A stretch of DNA of 64,000 bases from Paenibacillus sp. FSL R7-0273 (lineage in GTDB: Bacteria; Bacillota; Bacilli; Paenibacillales; Paenibacillaceae). The position numbers and the translations under genes were made by a program. Of this stretch, positions 17,771-25,746 are shown piece by piece (the stretch's first letter is position 1; each line of letters begins with the position of its first letter). A model generated the notes under the pieces. It was not told where the DNA came from, made no database searches, and saw only the letters and a list, made by a program, of their open reading frames with translations. The stretch is from assembly GCF_000758625.1 (NCBI RefSeq), contig NZ_CP009283.1, forward strand, positions 7,210,501-7,274,500. The letters are read 5' to 3'.

Positions 17771-19435
17771 TTAAGGTCTAATACTCATGATCTTTAATCG
17801 CCCGTTTTTGACAGCTGCCCAATACACAGCTCCATCATAATACACCGGACGCTCAAATGAGTTTAACGGTTGTCCGCCTAGTGAGGTTGCGGGGGTGATA
17901 ACTGTTCCATCTTCAGATAAAACCATGTAGAAGGTATCCTCATTGGTTGACCATAATATAACAATGCGGTCATTAGCCGATACAACCTGTGGGGCAATAA
18001 CATCTGTATCGTTATAATCAGTAAGCCAGTGCACACCGTAGTCTGTCACACTTTCGAGCGGTGAATTATCCCTGTCATTTATATCTGTTGAAAGCGCACC
18101 ACTACGAACTTCTCCACCTATAAACATAGCTTCAGAGACCTGGGCTGCTTGCGGGTCAAAGATTTGTACAAATAAATTTTGTTTCTCACTCTTTGCCTTC
18201 TCGCTTATTGATTTTGCAGACGCACCAACCAAGGCGACACCTTTACTTGTTTCTGCAAGCCCTCCAAGCTGGGCAAACGTTGTATTCACTATATACATAT
18301 CATAGTTTGCATTTGCTTCAAGATAGAAATGGAACAATATTTCTGAGTCATCGCCATATTTTCCGGAGCTATTATTAACTCTGAACCCGCGGGCGTACGC
18401 ATCACCATGACTGGCAAACAGAAGACTTGATGACTTCTTGCTGTAAATCAGGCTTTGGTTAAAAGAATGTCCGCTATAGGTATCATTAGGCAATGAATAT
18501 GCCGACATATCGGATACTTTTACAGCAATGACATTATCACTCTGATGCCCATCGTATCTCTCTTTGGAATGATAATTGACCAATATGCCATCTGATATAA
18601 CAGATACGGAGTTACCGCTATCAAAAGGAACCTTAGTTTTTGCTGAGTCAGCCTCACGCCATGGCGTGGATTTTCCTACAAACCCGGTTGTTTTCAGCTC
18701 TTGTCCTTCTGGTGAGTATTTTGAAATAAAGACGGTTTCAATTGAAGCATTTTGTGTATTATTTGCTTTTCCCCAAACGACATAAAAATTACCGTCGTCA
18801 TCTGAAATGACATCCCCAAGAATAGGATACTTCACTTCTAAGGTCATCGTTTTGCCGGGAGTTGTTATCTTAAGCTGATTACTGTCGGTATAGGCATACG
18901 CGAGACCTTCATTTTTATAAGGAAATTGATGAACCGGGGAAATTTGTGCCCAATTATCTACTCCATACGCTTGTGTATTCCCCAGATCATCGACGATAAT
19001 AGCGCCCTCTTGCTCAATGGAAAGGATCTGCTTAGCTGCGTCCCATGTGACTTCATAACCAAGATTCTCAACGACTGCACGAATGGGCAATAAGGTGCGT
19101 CCATTATAAATTTGCGGCGGAACATCCAATTGCACCGGAGATCCTCCGCTGACTTGCATTAGCTGGCTGTCGATTTGCAGACTTAGTGTTTTATTACCTT
19201 TACTTACAGTCGTAGTCCGGGTACTAACATCCCATTTAATAGTAGCACCGATCTTCTCACAAACCGCACGTATTGGAACCAGTGTCCGGCCTTCAAAAAT
19301 AACGGGGGGCTGATCAAACACGACACGGTCCCCTTCAACATTGACCTTTATATCCATGCTATCCGCAAATGCGGTTGTACTTATCGCCGGTAAACACAAC
19401 GATAATCCTAATAATAACGCCAGACCCTTTTTCAA
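17771..19435 (-). CDS. Secreted copper amine oxidase N-terminal (stalk) domain protein
   Basis: This exported protein of unknown role begins with two copies of the stalk domain known from copper amine oxidases: VIFEGRTLVPIRAVCEKIGA and IYNGRTLLPIRAVVENLGY. Such domains are abundant in Paenibacillus cell-surface proteins. The remaining roughly 430 residues look beta-rich and were not recognised. The start is placed at TTG 19435: GGAGG lies nine bases upstream, and the resulting N-terminus MKKGLALLLG...AFA is a clean signal peptide. A longer frame opening at 19516 would overlap the upstream gene and bury the signal, so it is rejected. No amine oxidase catalytic domain is present. Confidence 0.8.
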   Translation of the reverse strand: MKKGLALLLGLSLCLPAISTTAFADSMDIKVNVEGDRVVFDQPPVIFEGRTLVPIRAVCEKIGATIKWDVSTRTTTVSKGNKTLSLQIDSQLMQVSGGSPVQLDVPPQIYNGRTLLPIRAVVENLGYEVTWDAAKQILSIEQEGAIIVDDLGNTQAYGVDNWAQISPVHQFPYKNEGLAYAYTDSNQLKITTPGKTMTLEVKYPILGDVISDDDGNFYVVWGKANNTQNASIETVFISKYSPEGQELKTTGFVGKSTPWREADSAKTKVPFDSGNSVSVISDGILVNYHSKERYDGHQSDNVIAVKVSDMSAYSLPNDTYSGHSFNQSLIYSKKSSSLLFASHGDAYARGFRVNNSSGKYGDDSEILFHFYLEANANYDMYIVNTTFAQLGGLAETSKGVALVGASAKSISEKAKSEKQNLFVQIFDPQAAQVSEAMFIGGEVRSGALSTDINDRDNSPLESVTDYGVHWLTDYNDTDVIAPQVVSANDRIVILWSTNEDTFYMVLSEDGTVITPATSLGGQPLNSFERPVYYDGAVYWAAVKNGRLKIMSIRP

Positions 19436-19472
19436 ATCCTCCAGCCTCCAATATGTAAGATGAACCTGTCTT

Positions 19473-20006
19473 TCAATTCTCGATAACCCATTCGCCTTCG
19501 CCCTTTGGCTCTTCAAAGCCGCTAAGAAAGGTATTTAACAGCTTCTCTGTAATCGTAAAAGCAGCATTCGCATCAAAACGCTCACTCCGCACCTTCAGCC
19601 GCCTCCGCAGCTCATCTGGATGCACCTTCAAGTAGATCAGCTTCCACCGGCCCCCTGCCTCTTCGATCAGCCGCTTATACTTATCCCGTTCCGCCTTGTT
19701 CCAGAAGCTGGAGTCCACCACAGCCGGTTTGCGCTCTTTAATGCACTGTGCAATCTGGTTGTGCAGACTGAGATGTGCCTCATTCAGATACTCCCGGTAC
19801 TTCTCGGCCGGATAATCGATCCCGTACCGTCCATGAACCGCCCACACCTCTTCATCAATAGACAGGCGCGTGAAGCCGTACGGCTCTATTTTTTGCGAAA
19901 AGGTCGTCTTGCCCGAGCCCGCTATCCCGCACATCAGCACAACAAGTGGTTTGTCAGAATTGCTGTCTGGGCCGAGCAGCTGCTCCAGGTCTGCTTTTTG
20001 TAACAT
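19473..20006 (-). CDS. P-loop kinase-like ATPase (zeta toxin/AAA_33 type)
   Basis: This small ATP-binding protein of 177 residues has a clear Walker A motif, GIAGSGKTTFS (about residues 27-37). A later VVDSSFWNKAERDKYKRLIEEAG segment and an Arg-rich LRRRLKVRSERFD lid-like region follow. The layout matches small-molecule or nucleotide kinases of the AAA_33 group that often sit beside nucleotidyltransferases. The substrate is unknown. It lies 13 bp after the nucleotidyltransferase gene and probably shares its transcript. A strong GGAGGA site precedes the ATG. Confidence 0.8.
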   Translation of the reverse strand: MLQKADLEQLLGPDSNSDKPLVVLMCGIAGSGKTTFSQKIEPYGFTRLSIDEEVWAVHGRYGIDYPAEKYREYLNEAHLSLHNQIAQCIKERKPAVVDSSFWNKAERDKYKRLIEEAGGRWKLIYLKVHPDELRRRLKVRSERFDANAAFTITEKLLNTFLSGFEEPKGEGEWVIEN

Positions 20007-20019
20007 TGTGTGTTCCTCC

Positions 20020-20799
20020 TTATCTGGCAGTAAGCTTATGAACCAGGTTTCGTATCTCCGTGCTTAGTCTTGGATTGGCCGGATAGACGGCTTCAATAAA
20101 CTCTAAAATGCATAGTGCCGATTCCGGTACACGATCATATCCCTGCAGCATACCGCCAAGCTTGTCGGCAAAACCGGGGTACCGCTTCTCTAAACGGCGC
20201 TCATTCCCGAAGGGATCGGGGAAGTAATCCACCTCCGGCTCCAGCAGATGAAGCACCGACAAAACCCGGTCGATCGCATGGCCCTGAATAAACCGTGCAG
20301 CCGACAGGCGCTCTCCCCTGGCATAACGGCCCAGCCCCACGTACAGATTGGTTAACGCTTCGTTCAGCGGAAAGTCCAGGGAATCACACTTTTGACTCGG
20401 CAGCGGTCTGCTCGGTTTGGCAATAGCCGTGTTGTTGTACAGTGGAGCCTTCCACACTACCCGGCCCTCTGTATAGGAGGCGTCGATCAGCTCCTGCTCC
20501 TCAAATATCGCGTATTCGCCGTAAATCCCGTCCTCGAACAGGATTTTACAGCCCGCATCAGAGTTTTTAAAAGCATAGGCAAGCGGGTACGTCTCCTCCA
20601 GCCAATCCAGCCGGTCAATATACCTGTCCTTCTGCCCTGCTTCCACAATAACAAAAAAATCCAAATCCGAATACTCATCCATCCGCTCCAGCTCTACCCC
20701 CACCGACCCCACACCCAGCAGCAGCAGCGCCCCGCCCTTACGTCCGAGCGTCTCCCCAATCTCATCCAGCCTTTGTAAAAGCAATTCAGTCCGTAGCAC
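20020..20799 (-). CDS. Nucleotidyltransferase-domain protein
   Basis: This protein has an N-terminal polymerase-beta-like nucleotidyltransferase domain. GVGSVGVELERMDEYSDLDFFV carries the GS motif and the Asp-x-Asp metal ligands. The C-terminal half is helical, as in antibiotic-modifying and housekeeping relatives, so it is best left as unassigned. GTG 20799 is chosen because AGAGGAGGA lies eight bases upstream; a longer frame reaching 20844 overlaps a terminator hairpin and is rejected. The kinase-like gene follows after 13 bp. Transfer of a nucleotide to a small molecule is plausible but not shown. Confidence 0.8.
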   Translation of the reverse strand: MLRTELLLQRLDEIGETLGRKGGALLLLGVGSVGVELERMDEYSDLDFFVIVEAGQKDRYIDRLDWLEETYPLAYAFKNSDAGCKILFEDGIYGEYAIFEEQELIDASYTEGRVVWKAPLYNNTAIAKPSRPLPSQKCDSLDFPLNEALTNLYVGLGRYARGERLSAARFIQGHAIDRVLSVLHLLEPEVDYFPDPFGNERRLEKRYPGFADKLGGMLQGYDRVPESALCILEFIEAVYPANPRLSTEIRNLVHKLTAR

Positions 20800-20826
20800 G
20801 CTAATATTCCTCCTCTGTCGGAATGC

Positions 20827-20866
20827 AAAAAGGGCCCAACCCACACTTCTCAGCGAGGTTGAACCC
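20827..20866 (-). terminator. Intrinsic terminator or attenuator upstream of the nucleotidyltransferase gene
   Basis: On the minus strand GGGTTCAACC pairs with GGTTGGGCCC (10 bp, two G-U pairs) and is followed by five Ts. Its left arm also overlaps a second possible hairpin (TAGGGTT with AACCCTA, 20862-20898), so an alternative fold exists. It may be an attenuator for the downstream gene. It may instead be the original rlmH terminator, now separated from rlmH by the 3-kb insertion. Confidence 0.7.
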
Positions 20867-20898
20867 TAAGGTTACATTGCCTTTGATATTCTAGGGTT

Positions 20899-20928
20899 AA
20901 AATAGCATTTGGTGGGGGTGGGTGTCAA
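20899..20928 (-). promoter_or_regulatory. Candidate promoter for the nucleotidyltransferase operon
   Basis: TTGACA (20923-20928), an 18-bp spacer and TATTTT (20899-20904) on the minus strand. The predicted start near 20892 lies just ahead of the terminator hairpin, so the transcript would have to read through it. Confidence 0.5.
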
Positions 20929-20941
20929 ATGGGGCGATGCG

Positions 20942-20954
20942 ACTTATGATACGG
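20942..20954. repeat. Distal attachment-site copy (direct repeat)
   Basis: ACTTATGATACGG, identical to 23940-23952 at the rlmH terminus. It marks where AT-rich DNA changes to GC-richer flanking sequence. Confidence 0.7.
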
Positions 20955-21018
20955 AACACCTTATAAATTTAATTAAAAGATAAGGTAACATAACTTAACA
21001 AAGCCGAGAATTATAAAA

Positions 21019-21639
21019 TTAACTAACTATTGATTCAGTTGTTTCTTTTCGCGCATCAGCACCTAAATAAAGTTCATTTTTATTGGGATCATAGTAAGAG
21101 ATATCCTCCTCTTTCAAAGCTGCAATTAAACTCTTATCAGAGGTAACTAGAACCAAATCATCCAACCCTTCTTCTTTTGCTTGCATTAGATTTCCTACTA
21201 TAATGGCGTCTTGTGATCCGAATTTATACTTTGAAGAATATTTTCTTAAAAACTGTTTTCCCTTATTACTTGAGGCGACTGAATAAGATAGCACATTAGC
21301 CTTTATATAACCTCGCTGGTTTTCAATATCACTCAATAACTTGGTTATATCTCTAAAAAGGTTTTTATTTAACTTTTTATTGCCCTCAATGTACCAGGTA
21401 TGGCTGCATGTTGTGTATTGGTCTCCCATTCTTAATACTTTACTACACTTTTGTTCTTGTGGTTGAGAACCCCTTTGCATTTTTCCAATGACTGAATATA
21501 TTTCTAGAGAAGTAACTTCGGAAATATAAAAAGAGTACACCTGATCATCCATTATTTTGCTTTCTAAATTCAAAAAGGAACTGTTTTTTTCAACGTTAAA
21601 TAATAAACAATATGCATTTGTATCCAGTAGATATTTCAA
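21019..21639 (-). CDS. PIN-domain protein (probable ribonuclease)
   Basis: This 206-residue protein has the acidic residues of a PIN nuclease in order: Asp6 (LLDTNAY), Glu46 (TSLEIYS), Asp144 (GSQDAII) and Asp168 (VTSDKSL). PIN proteins cut RNA with bound metal ions and are common toxins or effectors. No antitoxin gene lies beside it. Instead it is the last gene of a kinase-receiver-PIN set, seven bases after the receiver gene. This suggests its activity or synthesis is governed by phosphosignalling (inference). It is longer than typical VapC toxins (about 130-150 residues), with extra sequence between Glu46 and Asp144. AT-rich, inside the SCC-like block. Confidence 0.82.
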   Translation of the reverse strand: MKYLLDTNAYCLLFNVEKNSSFLNLESKIMDDQVYSFYISEVTSLEIYSVIGKMQRGSQPQEQKCSKVLRMGDQYTTCSHTWYIEGNKKLNKNLFRDITKLLSDIENQRGYIKANVLSYSVASSNKGKQFLRKYSSKYKFGSQDAIIVGNLMQAKEEGLDDLVLVTSDKSLIAALKEEDISYYDPNKNELYLGADARKETTESIVS

Positions 21640-21645
21640 ATTACT

Positions 21646-22083
21646 CTACTCCTTATCTTCTTTAATAATTTGAGTAGGTAATGCATAAAGGATTTGTTCT
21701 ACTTTTTCTTTTGAAAAAGGCTCTAATTTTTCCTTAATTTGTTCAACTGTGTCCCAAAGATCTGCATCTGCTCCCTTATTAATGTAGGCATCAACGCCAA
21801 GATTAATTAACTTTTTCATTACTGGCGGATCCTGATAGTTAGTATATACCATTACCTCAGTATATTGATCTTTTTTTCTAATTTCCTCCAACACTTGGTC
21901 ACCTGTAAGTCCTGGTAACTTTAAATCAAGTACAACTAAATCATACATATTATTATTAAATACAGTAATAGCTTCAGTTCCATCAACTACCCAATCCACC
22001 GTTATTTCTTGTAATTCTAATGCTTTCTTCAACATCTCGCCCGTTTTTATTTCGTCTTCTACTAATAATACTCTATATTTCAT
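21646..22083 (-). CDS. Stand-alone receiver-domain response regulator
   Basis: A 145-residue single-domain regulator. The receiver has acidic residues in LLVEDE, phosphoacceptor Asp53 in VLDLKLPGLTG, Thr81 and Lys103 in YINKGAD. About 25 residues follow, too short for a DNA-binding domain, so output is probably by protein contact. ATG 22083 is chosen because GAGGTGA, which contains the stop codon of the kinase gene, sits nine bases upstream; this implies translational coupling. The likely partners are the kinase upstream and possibly the PIN protein downstream. Confidence 0.88.
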   Translation of the reverse strand: MKYRVLLVEDEIKTGEMLKKALELQEITVDWVVDGTEAITVFNNNMYDLVVLDLKLPGLTGDQVLEEIRKKDQYTEVMVYTNYQDPPVMKKLINLGVDAYINKGADADLWDTVEQIKEKLEPFSKEKVEQILYALPTQIIKEDKE

Positions 22084-22091
22084 TTTCGCTT

Positions 22092-23846
22092 TCACCTCGG
22101 TATATTAATTATAAATCTTGCACCTGACGTGTAATTAGGGTCAAGAGTAATAGTTCCACCTTGCATTTTTAATATATTCCAAATTATAAATAACCCTAAG
22201 CCCTCGCCTTCGCCAGGAGGTTTTGTGGAGAAGAAAGGCTCAAATATCTTCCTTCTTGCTTCAAATGGCACGCCTTTACCAGTATCCTCAAATATTATTG
22301 ATGTACGTTTTTTATTTTGACTAACTCTGATATTAATATTTTTTTCTGTCACTTTGATTTGTTCTTTTATTGAGTAAATTGAGTTAATTAGCATATTACT
22401 AATTACTTGTTCAAATTTAACTGGGTCAAACACCATTAATATAGTTTCTTCAGCAAGAATATTTACATTTATTTTTTCCTTTTTTAATCGAGCTTCCTCT
22501 GCATTTATTCTCTTTTTGATCAATTGTATTAAGTTGAATTCCTGCACTAGACTTTTACTTGAGGTTAACGGTGAAAGTCTTTTTATTAGATTTCCCATAC
22601 GCTCTGTTTCTTCTAATACAGAATCAAATACCTTGTATACCACTAGCAGGTCATTGTTAACTTTTAATAACTCCCGATAGAATTGGATTGTATATCTAAT
22701 ATTTGTAATAGGCTGTCCGAGTTCATGAGAGATTCCAGTTGTTAATTCGCTTATTGCTGCGAGTTGCTTTTGATGGTCTAGTTCGGAGTATAATTCTTGT
22801 ATTTTTGACCATATTCCTTCTTCCGACTCTTTAAGTGCTTGTGAAAACTTTGTCTCATGAATTACGGTCGTTTGATGATTTAAAATCCCAAAATTTTTAA
22901 TTTTTTCTTTTAATGCATTAGCTTTTTCAAGCATACCGAATTTCAAGTAAAAGTTAATAATAGTTTTATTGATTGGTAGACTATCTGAGCCACTTCTCTC
23001 CATTTTTGAAAGTATATTATTAACTTGCTCTAGATCATTTTGACTTTCAAAATAATAAACGAGTTCATACAAAATGTTAAAATCATTTAGTTTTAAAATG
23101 TCTGGGTATTTTGATAAAACAATATCTGCTGCTAAATAATTACTCGATTTACGACATATCCTAAAAAGAGATCTGATAATTACAGGATCTTTTTGTAAAT
23201 CTAAGATTGATGTGGCTACTTGAATAGCTTTCTCAAACTCTCCTATTTTTTCATAAATAGAAACAGAATATTTATCGGCAGCTAAGGTCTTTTGTATTCT
23301 TGGTTTATCTAAAATGACCTTATCAAGAATAAAAGCTACCTTCTTTTTATCTGTTGTCTCAACAAGATTTAATGAGTCCACAAATTCTTGAAATACAAAG
23401 TTTTTTTTATTGAGTATAGCCTTTATCATTTCTATTTCATCATTTAACTCTAAGGTGTCAAAATCATATTTTATAGCTTCTTCTATTCCGCCAAACAAGC
23501 TCAAATTAGCTCCTGGTAAATGACAAATATCTAATATCTTTTGCTGAAATGCTAGTAGTTGTTGGGAGTTTAGGACAGTTTTAAGTCTAGTGTAGCGCTT
23601 CAAAAAATTTTTCATGGACATTTTATTATCAATTCTTTTTAAATACTCTAAATATGCTTTTATACTTTGGTCATAAAGGTGATTTTGATTATATATGTCA
23701 CCAAGAATTAAATAAAAAAAATTTTCTTCAGGAAATTGATATATTGCTTTTAAACATAAATTTGTCGCTTCAGTCAAATCACCAATTTGTCTACTTTCTT
23801 TGATTTTATTTCCTAACATATATTTATTTGTATCTGCTTCTATCAT
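22092..23846 (-). CDS. Cytosolic histidine kinase with TPR-like N-terminal half
   Basis: A 584-residue kinase with no membrane segment. The first 340 or so residues are helical and repeat-like, with TPR-type patterns such as NFFYLILGDIYNQNHLYDQSIKAYLEYLK, which points to protein-protein sensing. The kinase core has phosphoacceptor His374 in GISHELGQPI, an N-box FEQVISNMLINSIYSI, and G-boxes EDTGKGVPFE and GEGLGLFI. ATG 23846 is chosen over an upstream TTG because AAAAGGA lies at suitable distance. It is the first gene of the AT-rich kinase-receiver-PIN module next to rlmH. The signal it senses is unknown. Confidence 0.88.
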   Translation of the reverse strand: MIEADTNKYMLGNKIKESRQIGDLTEATNLCLKAIYQFPEENFFYLILGDIYNQNHLYDQSIKAYLEYLKRIDNKMSMKNFLKRYTRLKTVLNSQQLLAFQQKILDICHLPGANLSLFGGIEEAIKYDFDTLELNDEIEMIKAILNKKNFVFQEFVDSLNLVETTDKKKVAFILDKVILDKPRIQKTLAADKYSVSIYEKIGEFEKAIQVATSILDLQKDPVIIRSLFRICRKSSNYLAADIVLSKYPDILKLNDFNILYELVYYFESQNDLEQVNNILSKMERSGSDSLPINKTIINFYLKFGMLEKANALKEKIKNFGILNHQTTVIHETKFSQALKESEEGIWSKIQELYSELDHQKQLAAISELTTGISHELGQPITNIRYTIQFYRELLKVNNDLLVVYKVFDSVLEETERMGNLIKRLSPLTSSKSLVQEFNLIQLIKKRINAEEARLKKEKINVNILAEETILMVFDPVKFEQVISNMLINSIYSIKEQIKVTEKNINIRVSQNKKRTSIIFEDTGKGVPFEARRKIFEPFFSTKPPGEGEGLGLFIIWNILKMQGGTITLDPNYTSGARFIINIPR

Positions 23847-23937
23847 TAAGCCCCGTCCTTTTCTTGGTAATTTACACCAACTCAATAAAGGTATTCTTCA
23901 TTAAATAATGATTCCCTTCTGAATTTAAAAAAATTAA

Positions 23938-24417
23938 CTACTTATGATACGGCTCCCCCCGATTTATCTTCACCGCGCGATAAATCTGCTCCACCAGCAC
24001 CAGCCGCATGAGCTGATGGGGCAGCGTCATGCGGCCGAAGCTCATGCGCTGCTGGGCGCGGCGCATCACGTCATCGGAGAGGCCATGGCTGCCTCCGATG
24101 ACGAACACGACATGGCTCGTCCCGTAGGTGCCGAGCCGGTCGATTTCCGCGGCAAGCTCCTCGGAGCTCCAGAGCTTGCCGTCGATCGCGAGCGCAATGA
24201 CATGTGCATCGCTCTTGATGTGCGCGAGGATGCGCTCTCCCTCGCGCGTTTTGACCTGGACCACTTCAGCATCGCTGAGATTGTCCGGTGCTTTTTCATC
24301 CGCCACCTCAATCACCTGGAACTTGAGGTATGGCGTCAGCCGCTTGGCATACTCTGCGATGCCGCTGACCAAATATTTTTCCTTTAATTTGCCTACGCCA
24401 ATAATTTGAATGAACAT
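23938..24417 (-). CDS. rlmH: 23S rRNA pseudouridine-1915 N3-methyltransferase
   Basis: This SPOUT-fold enzyme methylates pseudouridine 1915 in helix 69 of 23S rRNA. From ATG 24417 it is 159 residues, the standard length. [32 protein letters not shown] and the C-terminal GEPYHK are hallmarks. GGAGGATATC precedes the start; an upstream in-frame ATG overlaps that site and is rejected. Its last codons form one copy of the 13-bp repeat bounding the AT-rich insertion. In Bacillus it lies just beyond htrA; here other genes separate the two. Confidence 0.97.
   Translation of the reverse strand: MFIQIIGVGKLKEKYLVSGIAEYAKRLTPYLKFQVIEVADEKAPDNLSDAEVVQVKTREGERILAHIKSDAHVIALAIDGKLWSSEELAAEIDRLGTYGTSHVVFVIGGSHGLSDDVMRRAQQRMSFGRMTLPHQLMRLVLVEQIYRAVKINRGEPYHK
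23940..23952. repeat. rlmH-proximal attachment-site copy (direct repeat)
   Basis: ACTTATGATACGG, the reverse complement of the last rlmH codons (Pro-Tyr-His-Lys and the first stop-codon base), identical to 20942-20954. Confidence 0.75.
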
Positions 24418-25264
24418 GATATCCTCCATATGCCGGCCGGAAGCCGGCTGTTGCTCGTTAATGTGAATGTATAATAAGAAGGCAGATTGTAACTGCCTGC
24501 TCCGCCTTAATTTGTCCTGTAATCTCTAATTCCATAAACGTTCTGCCGGATAACTCTTAGGCCAGTCCTTCTGCTCCCCGTTTCTCTACATCTTCCGCTG
24601 AAGCATCCAGGCTGCATAAACACGCTCTCCAAGCTCCCTATGACCAAGCTTACCATATCCCGATGCAGCTGTTTATTACTACGTACACTTTAAATGCTCA
24701 CATTTCCAAAATGAGTTAGTGTAATTTTTCCTAGATTCCGTCTGAGCGGTAGGCGTACAGCATTTAGTTCGATTTTCGCCACCTAATTCCGCTGTTTCTT
24801 TGAATTTTCATCTATTAGGTGGAAAATAGTCACTTATTTTGGCCAAAATCCTTGAGTAGAGTAAAATCCGAGAAATTAAGTGTCGTTTTTCCAACTAACA
24901 CCCTCTCACCCTGGCCAGAACAAGAAATAGTTTACCTTTTTCCACTTAGATTAGTCACTGGTAGCCTGTAAGGTTACTTTCATTCATTCGTTAAGTAGAT
25001 AGTCACCATAACTCCGCACTCTCAGCTACCTTTCTGCCCGAAACCCCCATATCCTTCGCCAATTACATTGTGCAACTTATACCGCCAAACATACAACCAC
25101 GCACAAAAAGACCCTGCTACCGCAGAGTCTCCCAAATCTATGTTACTCCAGACATAAAGCCCGGCTTTCGGCGTCACACTCTACAACAAACTATCCCTGC
25201 ATCCTAGAGCAACTATTATTACCACGCTTTTACTCTGCACTCTTTACCCCTCACTCTGTACTCT
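24418..25264. other. Long non-coding gap, possible gene remnant and inverted repeat
   Basis: No intact gene is seen in about 850 bp. A minus-strand stretch (24526-24672) reads like eroded coding sequence interrupted by in-frame stops, but this is weak. CCACCTAAT (24779-24787) and ATTAGGTGG (24814-24822) are perfect inverted copies within an AT-rich patch that could be a dispersed repeat. The right part holds the ArsR terminator. Confidence 0.5.
25106..25130 (-). terminator. Intrinsic terminator downstream of the ArsR gene
   Basis: On the minus strand AGACTCTGC pairs with GCAGGGTCT (one G-U pair) around a GGTA loop, followed by TTTTTGTG. It lies about 135 bp past the regulator's stop. Confidence 0.75.
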
Positions 25265-25609
25265 TCACTCTTCCATCCGCTCCCCAAACTCCACCGCCCC
25301 ACCGGCAGCCTCATACGCCTCTAATATCGAATCCAGCACCCCCGGAAACCGCTCATTCAGATCCTCTTCCCGCAGCGACAAAATGCGCTGGGTGCCCTGT
25401 GCCCGTGTATGAACAACGCCTGATTCGCGCAGGGTGCGGGCGTGATGGGACAAGGTAGATTTGGCAATCGGTACCTTAAAGCTGTTGCAGGCCTGCTCGC
25501 CGTGCTTGCGGATTTCCGACACAACATATAAACGGATAGGATCGCTAAGCGCATACAAAACAGAGGCAAGCTGTATGTCCTTGCGGTCCGGATGATGGAG
25601 CAGCTTCAT
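25265..25609 (-). CDS. ArsR-family transcriptional regulator
   Basis: A 114-residue winged-helix repressor. The helix-turn-helix is in LYALSDPIRLYVVSEIRKHGEQACNSF and PIAKSTLSHHARTLRESGVV, which are ArsR-type. No Cys-based metal site such as CxC is visible, so it may respond to something other than metals. It is divergent from an MFS transporter gene 137 bp away and most likely controls it. AAAGGGG precedes the ATG. Confidence 0.88.
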   Translation of the reverse strand: MKLLHHPDRKDIQLASVLYALSDPIRLYVVSEIRKHGEQACNSFKVPIAKSTLSHHARTLRESGVVHTRAQGTQRILSLREEDLNERFPGVLDSILEAYEAAGGAVEFGERMEE

Positions 25610-25690
25610 ATATAAGACCCCTTTATAATAGAGATGATTATTTGCATCTTCCTAATTGCATTTTACAACTTCGCATGCTATATTTCAATT

Positions 25691-25708
25691 GTTCGTAAGT
25701 AATCGAAC
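25691..25708. promoter_or_regulatory. Inverted repeat in the ArsR/MFS intergenic region
   Basis: GTTCG and CGAAC flank an 8-bp centre just upstream of a TATTAA that could serve as a -10 for the transporter. It is a candidate ArsR operator, based on location and symmetry only. Confidence 0.4.
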
Positions 25709-25746
25709 TATTAAACATTCAGAAACAAAGGAGTGGCACACCCACC

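Larger units (their letters stand above)
20942..23952. mobile_element. SCC-like insertion at the rlmH 3' end carrying a PIN-RR-HK module
   Basis: The block is bounded by the 13-bp direct repeat ACTTATGATACGG at 20942-20954 and 23940-23952. The right copy is the last codons of rlmH read backwards (CCGTATCATAAGT). In staphylococci the matching rlmH end (TATCATAAGT) is the SCC attachment site. The DNA between the repeats is visibly much more AT-rich than both flanks and holds exactly three co-oriented genes. No ccr-type recombinase is present, so the element would be non-autonomous or a remnant. The SCC-like interpretation is inference from location, repeats and composition. Confidence 0.65.

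Noticed and set aside
19436..19516. N-terminal extension of the stalk-domain protein
   Set aside because: It overlaps the kinase gene and hides a good signal peptide; TTG 19435 has a well-placed ribosome site.
20821..20900. T-box riboswitch before the nucleotidyltransferase gene
   Set aside because: The AGGGTTCAACC segment only loosely resembles the T-box sequence, and the leader is too short for a stem I with specifier loop.
20911..20934. G-rich stretch as a possible G-quadruplex
   Set aside because: Only three runs of three or more Gs are close together; it is also explained as promoter spacer on the other strand.
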